From the NCBI GenBank assembly GCA_022824525.1, contig JAJDZT010000050.1, positions 59,508 through 123,507 of the forward strand: a DNA stretch of 64,000 nucleotides, in the 5' to 3' direction. The stretch comes from Silicimonas sp. Its GTDB lineage: Bacteria > Pseudomonadota > Alphaproteobacteria > Rhodobacterales > Rhodobacteraceae. The position numbers were made by a program, and so were the translations under genes. The notes beneath the pieces are model-generated. The model made no database searches. It was not told the origin of the DNA and saw only the letters and a list, made by a program, of their open reading frames with translations. Shown one piece after another: positions 10,517 to 22,087 of the stretch (its first letter is position 1; each line of letters starts with the position of its first letter).

Positions 10517-10764
10517 CGCCCACCTTGAACCCGATCAATGCAACAGATTCGTGTCACAGTTTACCATTTGGGAATGGTGCGCCCCATCTGCCAGCCCTGA
10601 AACGAGCGGGTTTTGGCTCAGACCCGAGGCGATGGCGGAATCCGCACGCAACGCGCGATCAAGCCGCCCTGCCGATCGTCATTAGATTGTCGCCTCAGTC
10701 ATCTGTTTTTATTTATAAAAACAGACTCTCGAAGAGAAAAACGGAAAACCCGACTATCGGCGCA

Positions 10765-13326
10765 TCAGCGCCCCAGAATGCGACCCGCAATCTCGCCCAT
10801 ATCCTTCGAGGGGCTACCTTCGAGGAGGTATTCGAGCGCATCACGCATCTGACCTTGTCGGTCACCGTCGTACCTCGTCCAGGTATCAAATACCGTCGCC
10901 ATCCGCGCAGCCGTCATCGGATTGACCGGATCAAGCGCTTTCAGCCATTTGGCCATGAACCGATACCCCTCTCCGGACGCATGGTGGAACCCCGCCGTAT
11001 TCGCGGCCAATCCACCAATCACCGCCCTGAACCTGTTTGGCGTCTTCCAGGTGAATTCCGGCATTTCCGTCAGCTCTCGCGCAACTTCTGCAGCCCGATC
11101 CGATGGCGCGTTGACGACCACCGTGGAAAACCACTTGTCGAGCGTGTTCGGGTCATTCTTCCACCGCTCGAAGAATTGTGCAGCTTGGTCTTGCCCGCAT
11201 CCCGAACGGATCAGAATGGCCAGAGACCCCACGCTTTCCGTCATGTTGTCAGCCTGCGAGTAGACCTGCTCGGCCAAGTCGCTGTGCCCGGCAAGCGCGG
11301 CAAAATCGAGTGCCTTGAGCCGAAGCGCCCTTTGCCCTGCATCCTTCGAGTTCGGATCATAGGGCCTCGGGTTGGACAGACCGTCGACCATACCGACAAA
11401 TGCCACCTCATGGGCCCGTGCAATCGCCGTTCCCAGCGCCTTTCGACAAACATGTATGCGATCTGGGTCTGGTGTGCGGCCCATGTCAAAAAGCGTTTGC
11501 GCCATATCGTCCTCTGACGGGAGACCGAGTGCAAACGCACGAAACGCCATATCCAGTGTTTTATCCGCGATCAGACGACCAAGGGCTTCGATGTAGTCTG
11601 ACGACGGTGCAGCGTCCTCAAGTATCATTGCGGTCAGCTCTGCCTTCGCCAGCGATCGCCCAGCCTCCCATCGGTTGAACGGGTCGGTATCATGTGCCAG
11701 CAAAACCAACCGATCTTCCATTGTGACATCCTGCTTGACGATGACCGGGGCACTGAACCCGCGGAACGCCGAAACAATGGGTGTCTCTCCTTCTCCGCTG
11801 GCCAGCACGACGCTCTTCGCATCCAGAACTGCCGTCTGCTCTTCCCCCAGCTGTACGCCCGACTTGTCGAAAAGAGCAAAACGCACGGGGATAACCATAG
11901 GCGCTTTTTCGGGCTGGCCGGGTGTCGGTGAAATGGTTTGCTCCGCGACAACTTTCCATCCGTTGCCCTCGTGCTCCGTCGATATCGCCACTTGCGGCGT
12001 GCCGGCCTGGCTGTACCACAGCTTGAACTGACTCAGGTTCCGGCTGGTGACATCCTCGAAGACCTTGAGCCAGTCTTCGATGGTGCACGCCTGACCGTCA
12101 TGTCGGTCGAAATAGAGATCCAGAGCACGTGCATAGTCTTCATCACCGACCAGCGCCTTCAACATGCCGATGACCTCGGCTCCCTTTTCGTAAACCGTTG
12201 CGGTATAGAAGTTGTTGATCTCGATGTATTCTTCTGGCCGCACGGGGTGCGCCAAGGGCCCCGCGTCCTCTCTGAACTGTCGCGCCCGAAGCATCAGAAC
12301 ATCATCGATCCGCTTGACGGCATGCCCGCGCATGTCACCCGAGAACTGCTGATCGCGGAAAACGGTCAACCCCTCCTTCAGGCAGAGCTGGAACCAGTCC
12401 CGGCAGGTTATGCGATTGCCGGTCCAGTTGTGGAAGTACTCATGCGCCACGATCCCTTCGATGAATTCATAGTCCCGATCCGTCGCGGTTTCGGGGCTTG
12501 CGAGCACATACTTCGCGTTGAAGATATTGAGGCCCTTGTTCTCCATCGCGCCGGCATTGAAGTCGTTGACGGCAACAAGGTTGAACACGTCGAGATCATA
12601 ATTTCGGCCATAGACCCGTTCGTCCCATTCCATAGACCGCTTCAGCGCGTCAAGGGCATAGGCACAGCGATCTTCATCACCTGGTCTGACCCAGATATTC
12701 AGCTCGACGTCCCGGCCGTCGGCTGTCTTGTGATGACCCGTGTGAGCCACCAAGTCACCTGCGACCAGCGCGAACAGATAGGCCGGTTTCGGCCACGGAT
12801 CCTCCCATTCGGCCCAGCCTTCGCCTGAGGCAACCGGATTGCCATTCGACAGTAACACAGGGGCATCACCCTCCAGGCGCACTGTGAATGGCGCCATCAC
12901 GTCAGGCCTGTCCGGATAGTAGGTGATCTTTCGGAAACCCTCTGCCTCGCATTGCGTGCAAAACAGACCACTCGACATGTAGAGGCCTTCGAGTGCCGTG
13001 TTCTCGGATGGGTTAATCTCGACTTCGGCTTCCCAGATGAACGGACCATCCGGAACCGCAGCGGTCAGCCCCGAACCGTCCACCATCGGATGGATCGGAA
13101 CACCATCTGCCATCGCTCGGACAAGCTGCAAGTTTTCGCCATCCAGGCGAAACGTTCGTTCAGTCGCATCCGGGTTCGGCCTGAAAGAGATGCGGGAAAC
13201 CACCCGGGTCGCTTTTGGGTCAAGCCGGAAGGTCAGATGCACGTCATCGACCAACCAGTTCGGTGGCGTGTACTCGGCAAGGCGAACGGGCTGCGGCGCG
13301 GCGTCTTTCATCGAAAAATGATCCAT
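10765..13326 (-). CDS. pepN: aminopeptidase N
   Basis: GAMENKGLNIFN and HEYFHNWTGNRITCRDWFQLCLKEGLTVFRDQ (HExxH zinc motif); start set at MDHFSMKDAAPQ, 13311 also possible. Confidence 0.96.
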   Translation of the reverse strand: MDHFSMKDAAPQPVRLAEYTPPNWLVDDVHLTFRLDPKATRVVSRISFRPNPDATERTFRLDGENLQLVRAMADGVPIHPMVDGSGLTAAVPDGPFIWEAEVEINPSENTALEGLYMSSGLFCTQCEAEGFRKITYYPDRPDVMAPFTVRLEGDAPVLLSNGNPVASGEGWAEWEDPWPKPAYLFALVAGDLVAHTGHHKTADGRDVELNIWVRPGDEDRCAYALDALKRSMEWDERVYGRNYDLDVFNLVAVNDFNAGAMENKGLNIFNAKYVLASPETATDRDYEFIEGIVAHEYFHNWTGNRITCRDWFQLCLKEGLTVFRDQQFSGDMRGHAVKRIDDVLMLRARQFREDAGPLAHPVRPEEYIEINNFYTATVYEKGAEVIGMLKALVGDEDYARALDLYFDRHDGQACTIEDWLKVFEDVTSRNLSQFKLWYSQAGTPQVAISTEHEGNGWKVVAEQTISPTPGQPEKAPMVIPVRFALFDKSGVQLGEEQTAVLDAKSVVLASGEGETPIVSAFRGFSAPVIVKQDVTMEDRLVLLAHDTDPFNRWEAGRSLAKAELTAMILEDAAPSSDYIEALGRLIADKTLDMAFRAFALGLPSEDDMAQTLFDMGRTPDPDRIHVCRKALGTAIARAHEVAFVGMVDGLSNPRPYDPNSKDAGQRALRLKALDFAALAGHSDLAEQVYSQADNMTESVGSLAILIRSGCGQDQAAQFFERWKNDPNTLDKWFSTVVVNAPSDRAAEVARELTEMPEFTWKTPNRFRAVIGGLAANTAGFHHASGEGYRFMAKWLKALDPVNPMTAARMATVFDTWTRYDGDRQGQMRDALEYLLEGSPSKDMGEIAGRILGR

Positions 13327-13403
13327 TCTGATGTCGCATCCGTTTATGGAACAGGTGTCGGACAAACAACACAAACAATTCGAGCGTGCCGACGGAGGTA
13401 TTC

Positions 13404-13568
13404 ATGACGATGGAAACAGAGAAGACTGGTGTGCCCCGCCATCGGATTTGGCCGGCATTTCCACGGCACTTGGCGGTCTGTCTTTTTGTTATAGCGATTG
13501 CCGTCGCCCTGCTTCCTTACGACAAGTCTGAAGCGACGCCACAAGCAGTGCCCACGCGAGGCGAGTGA
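13404..13568 (+). CDS. small single-pass membrane protein
   Basis: MTMETEKTGVPRHRIWPAFPRHLAVCLFVIAIAVALLPYDKSEATPQAVPTRGE; GGAGG Shine-Dalgarno 5 nt upstream of the ATG at 13404; one hydrophobic segment. Confidence 0.55.
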   Translation: MTMETEKTGVPRHRIWPAFPRHLAVCLFVIAIAVALLPYDKSEATPQAVPTRGE

Positions 13569-13571
13569 CCG

Positions 13572-13718
13572 ATGCCCGCAGGTGTCAAGAAGGCCAATCT
13601 CCCCTCCAAAACCTGCGCGACATGCGGGCGACCTTTCGCTTGGCGGAAGAAATGGGCGAAGGTTTGGGAAGACGTGAGATACTGCTCTGAACGGTGCCGT
13701 CAAAGCCGCAACAAGTGA
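13572..13718 (+). CDS. DUF2256 family Cys-rich small protein
   Basis: Manual translation (48 aa, below the ORF track cutoff): [48 protein letters not shown]; CxxC...CxxxC knuckle typical of DUF2256. Confidence 0.88.
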   Translation: MPAGVKKANLPSKTCATCGRPFAWRKKWAKVWEDVRYCSERCRQSRNK

Positions 13719-13817
13719 CGCGCCTTCCGGCTAAATGACCAACTCGAAATTTGGTTGCTTGAAAGTATACCACTGTCCACCTAGTTTGCCGCGCCAGAAC
13801 TTGGGGAAAGGATTGTC

Positions 13818-15965
13818 ATGAGTATACGGGTCGACCGTCACCGCCTTCAGGTGGCCGAGGAGCTTGCCAATTTTATCGAAACCGAGGCGCTGCCGAATAC
13901 GAGGGTAGACGCGGATGCCTTCTGGGAATCGTTCAGCCGTCTTCTTCACGATCTGGCTCCGAAGAACCGCGCCCTTCTCGAGACACGTGCTGTGCTGCAA
14001 GGCAAGATCGACCAGTGGCACAAGCAGCACCAAAATCAGCCCCATGATCACGAAGCCTACAAGTCATTTCTGACCGAGATCGGGTATCTCGTCCCTGAAG
14101 GCGATGACTTCGAGATCACGACAGAAAACACGGACCCCGAAATTGCGACCGTTCCCGGTTCGCAGCTCGTGGTTCCGATCACCAATGCCCGATACGCCCT
14201 GAACGCCGCGAACGCCCGTTGGGGCAGTCTCTACGATGCGTTTTACGGCACGGACGCGACCGACGGGGTGGCCCCGTCCGGCCCCTACGATCGCGGGCGG
14301 GGCGCCCGCGTCGTGGCAAAGGCGCGCGTGTTTCTCGACGAGGCATTTCCGCTTGAGGGCACAAGCCATGCCGATGCAAAACGCTACCGGGTGAAAGACG
14401 GCGCACTTCTGGTCGATGACTTGCCCCTGAAGGACCCTTCAAAGTTCGTGGGCTACAAGGGGCACCCCAAGGCGCCCGACGCTGTGCTCCTGCGAAACAA
14501 TGCGCTTCACGTTGAACTTGTCTTTGATCGCACCGACCGGATCGGCGGACGGGACCAGGCGGGGCTTGCCGATGTGCGTCTTGAAGCCGCCATTTCCGCC
14601 ATCATGGATTGCGAAGACTCGGTCGCCTGCGTGGACGCGGAAGACAAGGTGCTGGCCTATCGGAACTGGCTGGGCCTGATGAAGGGCGACCTCACCGACA
14701 CCTTCGAAAAAGGCGGCGAGCAGATCACCCGCGCCCTCCATCCGGACCCGGAGTTCATCGGACCAGATGGCGCGCCGTTCACGGTGAAGGGCCGCGCCCT
14801 CATGCTCGTGCGGAATGTCGGCCACCTGATGACCAACCCGGCCATTCTGCTCGAGGATGGATCGGAAGTTTATGAAGGTCTGATGGACGCGATGATCACC
14901 GTCCTTATCGCCAAGCACGACCTCGCCAAAACGGAAGGCGACCGGAACAGCCACACAGGCTCGATCTACGTCGTGAAGCCCAAGATGCACGGACCGGATG
15001 AAGTGGCGTTCTCAGACGAGACCTTCACTCAGGTTGAACAGGCGCTCGGTCTTCCCGCCAACACCGTCAAGATCGGGATCATGGACGAAGAACGCCGGGT
15101 TTCGGTCAACCTCAAGGAGTGCATTCGAGCCGCCAAAGCGCGCGTGGCCTTCATCAACACGGGCTTCCTCGACCGGACTGGTGACGAAATCCACACAAGC
15201 ATGGAAGCCGGGCCCTTCAGCCGTAAAGACTGGATCAAGCGAAAAAGCTGGATCACGGCCTACGAGAACCTCAATGTCGATATCGGTCTTGAATGCGGGC
15301 TTTCTGGCAAAGCGCAGATCGGCAAAGGCATGTGGGCCATGCCCGACATGATGGCCGCGATGCTGGAGACCAAGATCGAACACCCTAAGGCGGGTGCGAA
15401 CTGTGCCTGGGTCCCCTCACCCACGGCGGCCACGCTGCATGCACTGCACTATCACAAAGTCGACGTTTTCAAGGTTCAGGAAAGCCTCAAGAAGACCGGT
15501 CGCCGTGCACATGTCGATGGTATTCTCGACATTCCGCTTGCCACTTTCCGAAAGTGGAACGAAGCCCAGATCCTGCGCGAGGTCGAAAACAACGCGCAAG
15601 GCATCCTCGGCTACGTAGTACGCTGGATTGACCAAGGCGTGGGTTGTTCCAAGGTGCCTGACATCAACGATGTGGGACTGATGGAAGACCGCGCGACCTG
15701 CCGCATCTCATCACAGCATATCGCCAACTGGCTCCACCATGGGGTTGTCAGCGAAGACCAGGTGATGGAAGCCATGAAGCGCATGGCCGAGAAAGTCGAT
15801 GAGCAGAACGCCTCTGTTGCCAACTACCGCCCAATGGCGCCCGGTTTCGACGGCATCGCATTCCAGGCGGCCTGCGATCTGGTCTTCAAGGGTCGGGAAC
15901 AGCCCTCTGGCTATACCGAGCCCGTGCTGCACGCGCGTCGTCTTGAACTGAAATCCACTGCCTAA
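13818..15965 (+). CDS. glcB: malate synthase G
   Basis: 715 aa; [52 protein letters not shown] typical of malate synthase G. Confidence 0.97.
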   Translation: MSIRVDRHRLQVAEELANFIETEALPNTRVDADAFWESFSRLLHDLAPKNRALLETRAVLQGKIDQWHKQHQNQPHDHEAYKSFLTEIGYLVPEGDDFEITTENTDPEIATVPGSQLVVPITNARYALNAANARWGSLYDAFYGTDATDGVAPSGPYDRGRGARVVAKARVFLDEAFPLEGTSHADAKRYRVKDGALLVDDLPLKDPSKFVGYKGHPKAPDAVLLRNNALHVELVFDRTDRIGGRDQAGLADVRLEAAISAIMDCEDSVACVDAEDKVLAYRNWLGLMKGDLTDTFEKGGEQITRALHPDPEFIGPDGAPFTVKGRALMLVRNVGHLMTNPAILLEDGSEVYEGLMDAMITVLIAKHDLAKTEGDRNSHTGSIYVVKPKMHGPDEVAFSDETFTQVEQALGLPANTVKIGIMDEERRVSVNLKECIRAAKARVAFINTGFLDRTGDEIHTSMEAGPFSRKDWIKRKSWITAYENLNVDIGLECGLSGKAQIGKGMWAMPDMMAAMLETKIEHPKAGANCAWVPSPTAATLHALHYHKVDVFKVQESLKKTGRRAHVDGILDIPLATFRKWNEAQILREVENNAQGILGYVVRWIDQGVGCSKVPDINDVGLMEDRATCRISSQHIANWLHHGVVSEDQVMEAMKRMAEKVDEQNASVANYRPMAPGFDGIAFQAACDLVFKGREQPSGYTEPVLHARRLELKSTA

Positions 15966-15975
15966 GGACCTGAAA

Positions 15976-16404
15976 ATGCCGGAAATCTCCCTCTCCAAAG
16001 CCCGCTCCATCGTGCGCTCCACCCTCAAGAAAGGGCGCGAAATGGGCCTGAAGCCGCTTTCGGTTGTGGTGCTTGACACGGGCGGTCACGTAAAGGCTTT
16101 CGAACGTGAAGACGGGGCGTCGCCTGGCCGCTTCGACATCGCACGCGGCAAGGCCTATGGCGTCATCATGACGGGCATGAGCGGTGCGGCCCTCATGCAG
16201 AGAGCGGAAGATCAGGCCTACTTCATCAACGCTTTGAACGGTCTCTACGATGGCAAGGTGGTCCCTGTGCCGGGCGGCGTCCTTGTCCGCGACAGCAGAG
16301 GCAGGATTGTGGGCGCGGTCGGTGTCACAGGCGACACCTCCGACAACGACGCAGACGCCGCACTTGCGGGCATTGAATCGGCAGGGTTGCAGGGCGAGGC
16401 CTAA
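15976..16404 (+). CDS. GlcG/HbpS family heme-binding protein
   Basis: LKPLSVVVLDTGGHVKAFEREDGA... and VPVPGGVLVRDSRGRIVGAVGVTGDTSDNDADAA; directly follows malate synthase G. Confidence 0.92.
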   Translation: MPEISLSKARSIVRSTLKKGREMGLKPLSVVVLDTGGHVKAFEREDGASPGRFDIARGKAYGVIMTGMSGAALMQRAEDQAYFINALNGLYDGKVVPVPGGVLVRDSRGRIVGAVGVTGDTSDNDADAALAGIESAGLQGEA

Positions 16405-16519
16405 TTCTTCGACAGATTAATCACTTCGAAGGGGTTTTCGCGGAAGCACTGTGCGAATTTGTTGCTGGAATCCCGCGGATCAGGCATTAGGTTCGAAGGG
16501 GCAAAGGGGACTTTGGATC

Positions 16520-17290
16520 ATGCCCGTCGTCGGGATCATAGGGAACGCCCATCTGATAAACGATGAATACCCCGTCCATGCGGGCGGGCGTATGAACAGC
16601 GAGGCTGTGGCGAACGTTGCTGACGCCCTCCCCCTGATCGTCCCCTCCGATCCTGCTCTTGTGGATATTGAAAAGCTCAAGGCGACTTGTGATGGGTTTC
16701 TCTTCACCGGGGGGCGCCCCAACGTACACCCGGAAGAGTACGGCGAAACCCCGACGGAAGCGCACGGCGCGTTCGACCGCGCGCGTGACACCCTCGCCCT
16801 GCAACTGATCCGCGATTGCGTTGCGATAGGACAGCCCATTCTGGCAATCTGCCGGGGGTTTCAGGAGCTCAATGTCGCCATGGGCGGCTCGCTCTATCCT
16901 GAAATCCGCGATTTGCCGGGGCGCATGAACCATCGAATGCCGCCGGACGGAACCATCGAAGAGAAGTTTGCGCTGCGCCACGACGTGACACTGACGGAAG
17001 GCGGTGTCTTCCATCAGATATTCGGTGCAACCGTTGTGCGGACCAACACGCTCCACGGACAGGGCATCAAGGAGCCCGGAGAGCGCATTGCAGTGGACGG
17101 ACGCGCACCCGACGGGACCGAGGAAGCGATTTACGTCAAAGGTGCGCCAGGCTTCGCACTGGGCGTGCAATGGCACCCGGAATACAAGGCGGCGGAAGAC
17201 CCCGTATCGCGCCCACTTTTTGAGGCGTTTGGTAATGCCGCCCGCGCTTGGGCTGAAGGCAATCGACCGGACCGCCTGCGCAGCGCCTGA
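16520..17290 (+). CDS. gamma-glutamyl-gamma-aminobutyrate hydrolase family (class I glutamine amidotransferase)
   Basis: GFLFTGGRPNVHPEEYG, QPILAICRGFQELNVAMGGSLYPEI, GVQWHPEYK; start set at MPVVGIIGNAHLIND. Confidence 0.92.
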   Translation: MPVVGIIGNAHLINDEYPVHAGGRMNSEAVANVADALPLIVPSDPALVDIEKLKATCDGFLFTGGRPNVHPEEYGETPTEAHGAFDRARDTLALQLIRDCVAIGQPILAICRGFQELNVAMGGSLYPEIRDLPGRMNHRMPPDGTIEEKFALRHDVTLTEGGVFHQIFGATVVRTNTLHGQGIKEPGERIAVDGRAPDGTEEAIYVKGAPGFALGVQWHPEYKAAEDPVSRPLFEAFGNAARAWAEGNRPDRLRSA

Positions 17291-17343
17291 CCCCTCGGCA
17301 GCCGCTCCGAACCGCGCCAAACGCCCCGCTTGATCGAGTTTGC

Positions 17344-17997
17344 CTAGGGCCGAGCCGTGGGCCGCACGTCTGCCAGTCGCCGACAATAGACCTGACGCTT
17401 CGTGTAGCGTTGCATGTCGCGCCGCATCCAATCGTTGCGGATCGGCCCCCAATCCGCGGCGACCCCGCGCCAGCGGCTGTCCTTGACCGAAATGGCATTG
17501 TCCCGAGGCACCGTGATATTCATGATGCGCACCGCACAATTCAGGTTGTCGGAGCCACGCTTCAGTCCTTCACCGGTCTGCACACGGCAGTTCCGGAATT
17601 CGGCTGTGGGAGGGTAGATCTGCATCAAACCGAACCACCTGCCACCGCCCCCGACCGCGCGCGGGTTCCACGTGCTTTCGTAACGTGCGAGCGTGGATAC
17701 AAAACCGGCCCAGAAAGCCGCGCGCTTCTCAATATCGTTTTCAGCATAGGCAGGGCACCACTCTTCAATATCCTTGGGCACGGTCCGCAAAAGCTCCGTG
17801 CCATGCGTCTCCACGGCGGAAATAACCACTCGCGTCCAAAGATCTCCCTGGCTCCGGTGCTCCCAACGCGCGCGCGGTACATCGTTGTCCCGTGCGGCGG
17901 GCCGATCCACAGGTGAAACCGCTTCTTCCAAAAGCGGGGTTTCTGAAGCCTCCGCCGCAGAAAGAAAAAGAAAAGTGAGTGCAAGGGCTCGCAGCAT
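17344..17997 (-). CDS. lytic transglycosylase-like (SLT domain) exported protein
   Basis: Signal peptide MLRALALTFLFLSAAEA; LARYESTWNPRAVGGGGRWFGLMQIYPPTAEFRNC catalytic E and GLMQI motif. Confidence 0.83.
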   Translation of the reverse strand: MLRALALTFLFLSAAEASETPLLEEAVSPVDRPAARDNDVPRARWEHRSQGDLWTRVVISAVETHGTELLRTVPKDIEEWCPAYAENDIEKRAAFWAGFVSTLARYESTWNPRAVGGGGRWFGLMQIYPPTAEFRNCRVQTGEGLKRGSDNLNCAVRIMNITVPRDNAISVKDSRWRGVAADWGPIRNDWMRRDMQRYTKRQVYCRRLADVRPTARP

Positions 17998-18150
17998 TAC
18001 GTCTTAAACTTCCCATCAGCGCGCCCCGATGCCTGTCTGCCACGGCAAAGGCGCTCTGCCAAGTACTGCCTTATTCAGGTCTTTCTTCCATTTTAGATGC
18101 AGTTCATTGTCGGTGGGTGGCTCAAAGGCGATTTCGAAAGGAGCGCGCCC

Positions 18151-18669
18151 ATGCATATCGTGATTGGCGTGATCGGGCTGGTAACGGCCGTTTATTTCTT
18201 CGTGCTGCGCGCACGCAACGCGGCAGAAATGACACATGATCTCATGGAGATGGCGGACGATGTTCGCGCAGCAGCACGCCGCCTAGGCTTCCGCCGGATG
18301 AAGGCGCAGCATCCCGTCGACGCGATCGAGGACCCGAATACGGCCGCGGCGACCCTCGCCGTGGCATTTATGGAACTCCACGGGATGCCGACCGATACCA
18401 CCCATCAGTCACTCCTTCGTTCCATGCAATCGTCGCTCGAGATCGATCTGAAAGAGGCAGAGGAGCAACTGATCCTCGGTCGATGGCTCGTCAACGAATG
18501 CAAGGGACCTTCGCCAGCGATCTCCCGTGCGTCGAAGCGCCTTTACCAATTGACCGGCGGCGATGTCGGCCCCTTGTTCGACATTCTCGGCAGTGTCACC
18601 GCCGATCCGGCAAGCGAACAACAGACCGAGGCCATCCACGAGATCAAGCGCGCTTTCCGCATCACCTGA
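18151..18669 (+). CDS. hypothetical membrane-anchored protein (TerB-like helical)
   Basis: [35 protein letters not shown]-terminal TM then helical domain; start set at 18151. Confidence 0.6.
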   Translation: MHIVIGVIGLVTAVYFFVLRARNAAEMTHDLMEMADDVRAAARRLGFRRMKAQHPVDAIEDPNTAAATLAVAFMELHGMPTDTTHQSLLRSMQSSLEIDLKEAEEQLILGRWLVNECKGPSPAISRASKRLYQLTGGDVGPLFDILGSVTADPASEQQTEAIHEIKRAFRIT

Positions 18670-18745
18670 CGCGGCAGCGCCTTCGCGCTTGAAGCGCTCT
18701 GCCCGTTTGCCTAAAACCCCGGGCGATGATTGGCGGAGCGCGAAC

Positions 18746-20257
18746 ATGCTGGACCTGACCTACGAGACACCGAAACCCAAGGTAATTGCCGGTGCCACGG
18801 GCGACTGGGAATTGGTCATTGGCCTTGAAGTCCATGCGCAGGTCGCTTCCAACGCCAAGCTGTTCTCGGGCGCATCGACCGAATTCGGAGCCGAGCCGAA
18901 TTCAAATGTCGCGTTCGTTGACGCCGCCATGCCCGGCATGCTGCCCGTGATCAACGAAGGCTGCGTGGCACTTGCGGTGAAGACCGGCCTCGGCCTCAAG
19001 GCTGAAATCAACCTGAAAAGCGCTTTTGATCGGAAGAACTATTTCTATCCTGACCTGCCGCAGGGCTACCAGATCAGCCAGCTCTACCACCCGATCGTTG
19101 GCGAAGGCGAAGTGCTGGTCGACATGGGGCCAGGTGTTGCGCGCAAAGTCCGGATCGAGCGCATCCACCTTGAACAGGATGCGGGCAAGTCGATCCACGA
19201 CATGGACCCGCACATGTCCTTCGTGGACCTCAACCGCACCGGCGTGGCGCTGATGGAAATCGTCAGCCGCCCCGACATTCGCGGCCCCGAGGAAGCAGCG
19301 GCCTATGTCGGCAAGCTGCGGCAAATCCTGCGCTACCTCGGCACCTGCGACGGGAATATGCAGAACGGAAACCTGCGGGCCGACGTCAACGTCTCCGTCT
19401 GCCGCCCGGGCGATTACGAGAAGTATCAGGAAACACAGGATTTCTCCCATCTCGGCACGCGCTGCGAAATCAAGAACATGAACTCCATGCGGTTCATCCA
19501 GCAGGCCATCGAATACGAAGCCCGCCGCCAGATCGCCATCCTCGAAGACGGCGGCTCGGTCGACCAGGAAACCCGGCTCTACGATCCCGACAAGGGAGAA
19601 ACCCGGTCGATGCGCTCTAAGGAAGAGGCCCACGACTACCGCTACTTCCCCTGCCCCGACCTCCTGCCCTTGGAGATCGAGCAAGGCTGGGTCGACGACA
19701 TTGCCGCCTCCCTCCCCGAACTGCCTGACGCCAAGAAGGCGCGCTTTGTCAGCGACTACGGCATGACGGAATATGACGCGGGCGTGCTGACCGCTGACGT
19801 GGAGAACGCCACCTTCTTCGAGGCAGTGGCGGAAGGCCGCGACGGCAAACTCGCCGCAAACTGGGTCATCAACGAATTGTTCGGTCGCCTCAAGAAAGCC
19901 GACCTCGACATTGAAGACAGCCCCGTCACCGCATCTCAGCTCGGCGGTATCATCGAGTTGATCGGAAAGGGCGACATCTCCGGCAAGATCGCAAAGGATC
20001 TGTTCGAAATCGTCTGGACCGAAGGCGGCGACCCCGCCGAAATCGTCGAAGCCCGCGGCATGAAACAGGTCACCGACACCGGCGCCATCGAAGCCGCCGT
20101 CGATCAGGTCATCGCCGACAACCCCGAGCAGGTGGAAAAGGCCAAGGCCAACCCCAAGCTCGCAGGCTGGTTCGTCGGTCAGGTCATGAAAGCCACCGGC
20201 GGCAAGGCAAATCCCAAGGCCGTGAACGAACTGGTAAGCGCGAAGCTCGGACTCTAG
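18746..20257 (+). CDS. gatB: Asp-tRNA(Asn)/Glu-tRNA(Gln) amidotransferase subunit GatB
   Basis: [37 protein letters not shown]...[14 protein letters not shown]; start set at 18746, upstream part of the ORF is not GatB. Confidence 0.97.
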   Translation: MLDLTYETPKPKVIAGATGDWELVIGLEVHAQVASNAKLFSGASTEFGAEPNSNVAFVDAAMPGMLPVINEGCVALAVKTGLGLKAEINLKSAFDRKNYFYPDLPQGYQISQLYHPIVGEGEVLVDMGPGVARKVRIERIHLEQDAGKSIHDMDPHMSFVDLNRTGVALMEIVSRPDIRGPEEAAAYVGKLRQILRYLGTCDGNMQNGNLRADVNVSVCRPGDYEKYQETQDFSHLGTRCEIKNMNSMRFIQQAIEYEARRQIAILEDGGSVDQETRLYDPDKGETRSMRSKEEAHDYRYFPCPDLLPLEIEQGWVDDIAASLPELPDAKKARFVSDYGMTEYDAGVLTADVENATFFEAVAEGRDGKLAANWVINELFGRLKKADLDIEDSPVTASQLGGIIELIGKGDISGKIAKDLFEIVWTEGGDPAEIVEARGMKQVTDTGAIEAAVDQVIADNPEQVEKAKANPKLAGWFVGQVMKATGGKANPKAVNELVSAKLGL

Positions 20258-21489
20258 GCTTCGCGCGGCATTTCGATCAAGCAGCCGTTTTCATCGATAT
20301 AGACGGACGCCCCCGCCTTCAGCTCATCGCCGAAAAGCAAGGCGAGGTTTGCGCGAATATCGCCGAGCGCATCCGGCCATATATCGATTATGAAAGTGCG
20401 CATCTTAGTTTCAAGAAGCTGTCTCAGGGCAGCGCTGAGCACCTTCCGACGTGCTCCCACGGCCTGCAACATCAGATAGAATGTCGCCGACGCCACACGG
20501 TTGATCCGCTCTTGATCCGTGCTGCGCGCCTCCAACCATTCGAAAGCGCCTTTCACGAACCGCTCGGCATCAATGGCCTCCACGAGTTCCGGTTCTTCCT
20601 CGGCGACCGACATGATGGTCATCGTGTAAGCTGAATCGCCAAGATCGGAGCGACGAGCCAAATCCAGAGCCGCGCGGTGAAGCTCGGCATAACTTCCGTA
20701 CCAACGGGGCAGAAGATGGAACGCCACCTGCCCCATCATCTCCGGGTCAGACGGATCAATTTCGGCCCATATGTTGCGCGCTGCATGAAACAAAGTCTCG
20801 CTGTCGCAGAGTCCCACGGCTAACCGGAAGTTTGCTGCTGCGAGAACAGCGGACCCTCGCTTGGCCACCTCCAGGGGTCGCAGGATTTCCCGCGCCCTCT
20901 CGAAATGATCTTGCATATGGCCCATAGCTTCGCCGGAAACAGTGTCGATGGTGCCACCGCCCCGATAAAGCCAACCGACCTCCATATGCGCTTCGGCCGC
21001 AAGGACGGCCGCTGGCAAGCTGTCCGGCTGGTGCCTCAACCTTTCCTCGAACGCGTCGATAACCCCCTTGACCCGATCCACCGCGCCTTCGCCGCCATGC
21101 GCAACCGCTCCACCGATTTCGCCCATGGCGACAAGTACGCCAATGCGCGCGGACCGAAACCCGCTTTCATCGGCAGCAAGAGCGTGGTCATCCACCTCGA
21201 TCTGGCGATGTAGTGCATCCCAGTTCTCGTCACGTACAAGAGCTTGGTACTGTGTCGCCGCATCGCTTTCCGTATTGTCCTGTGAACGCGATGTCGCCAC
21301 TTGAAATCGCTGCGCCAAAGTACCGTCATCTATACCAAGAAGCGCTTTGTTTTCTTGATATTGCGTCGCGATCATTCCCAGAAAAGGCCAACCTTTGATC
21401 AGGAATGCGAGAACGATCAAGATAAGAAATCCTGGCCATGAGGTCAGATAGTCAATGATGTCGATCGCGGCTTGGCGAGCATCTTCCAT
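20254..21489 (-). CDS. conserved hypothetical membrane-anchored helical-repeat-like protein; paralogue of 8372..9505
   Basis: 411 aa; N-terminal TM ([20 protein letters not shown]); convergent with gatB, overlapping by 4 nt. Confidence 0.75.
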   Translation of the reverse strand: MEDARQAAIDIIDYLTSWPGFLILIVLAFLIKGWPFLGMIATQYQENKALLGIDDGTLAQRFQVATSRSQDNTESDAATQYQALVRDENWDALHRQIEVDDHALAADESGFRSARIGVLVAMGEIGGAVAHGGEGAVDRVKGVIDAFEERLRHQPDSLPAAVLAAEAHMEVGWLYRGGGTIDTVSGEAMGHMQDHFERAREILRPLEVAKRGSAVLAAANFRLAVGLCDSETLFHAARNIWAEIDPSDPEMMGQVAFHLLPRWYGSYAELHRAALDLARRSDLGDSAYTMTIMSVAEEEPELVEAIDAERFVKGAFEWLEARSTDQERINRVASATFYLMLQAVGARRKVLSAALRQLLETKMRTFIIDIWPDALGDIRANLALLFGDELKAGASVYIDENGCLIEMPREA

Positions 21490-21676
21490 CGAAATCTCCT
21501 AAACAATTCGATCTGACGCTAGGTACCGAATCTGACCGGACTTCGACGCCAAGCCGACTTTTCCGAGACTCGCAAACCATCCGCCATTTGCAAGATTCCG
21601 CTGGAAGTCGGGGGGACTTGCCCTTTTTCAGGGCGATTGAAACTGCTAGGTCGTGCCGAAAGGCAGGAGAAATCCC

Positions 21677-22087
21677 ATGCGCAAGTTCGAGTACAAAGCT
21701 GTCCCGGCGCCCACGACGGGCACCAAGGCCAAGGGTGTGAAAACCACTGAAGACCGGTTCGCTCTGTCGCTGACCGAGACGCTCAACGAAATGGCCGAAG
21801 ACGGTTGGGAATACGTGCGCGCCGAAACGCTGCCTTGCATGGAGCGCAAGGGTCTGACCGGGTCTCAGCAGACCTATCAGAACATCCTGATTTTCCGCCG
21901 CCTTGAGGCGGCCGCGATGCCGCTCGACCGCACGAATTCCCGTCCACTGACACCGGTCACTGATCCCGAACCTCAAGCGGCACCTGAACAGGCGTCGGAC
22001 AGCGATCAGGAACCGGTCACGCCACGGCTCAGTTCCCGTCCACCAGAAGATGGCATGGCTCCGTCGATACGGGCCGTCGAAGACTAG
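21677..22087 (+). CDS. DUF4177-like protein
   Basis: MRKFEYKAVPAPTTGTKAKGVKTTEDRFALSLTETLNEMAEDGWEYVRAETLP, the DUF4177-like pattern; Shine-Dalgarno aggcaggagaa upstream. Confidence 0.75.
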   Translation: MRKFEYKAVPAPTTGTKAKGVKTTEDRFALSLTETLNEMAEDGWEYVRAETLPCMERKGLTGSQQTYQNILIFRRLEAAAMPLDRTNSRPLTPVTDPEPQAAPEQASDSDQEPVTPRLSSRPPEDGMAPSIRAVED

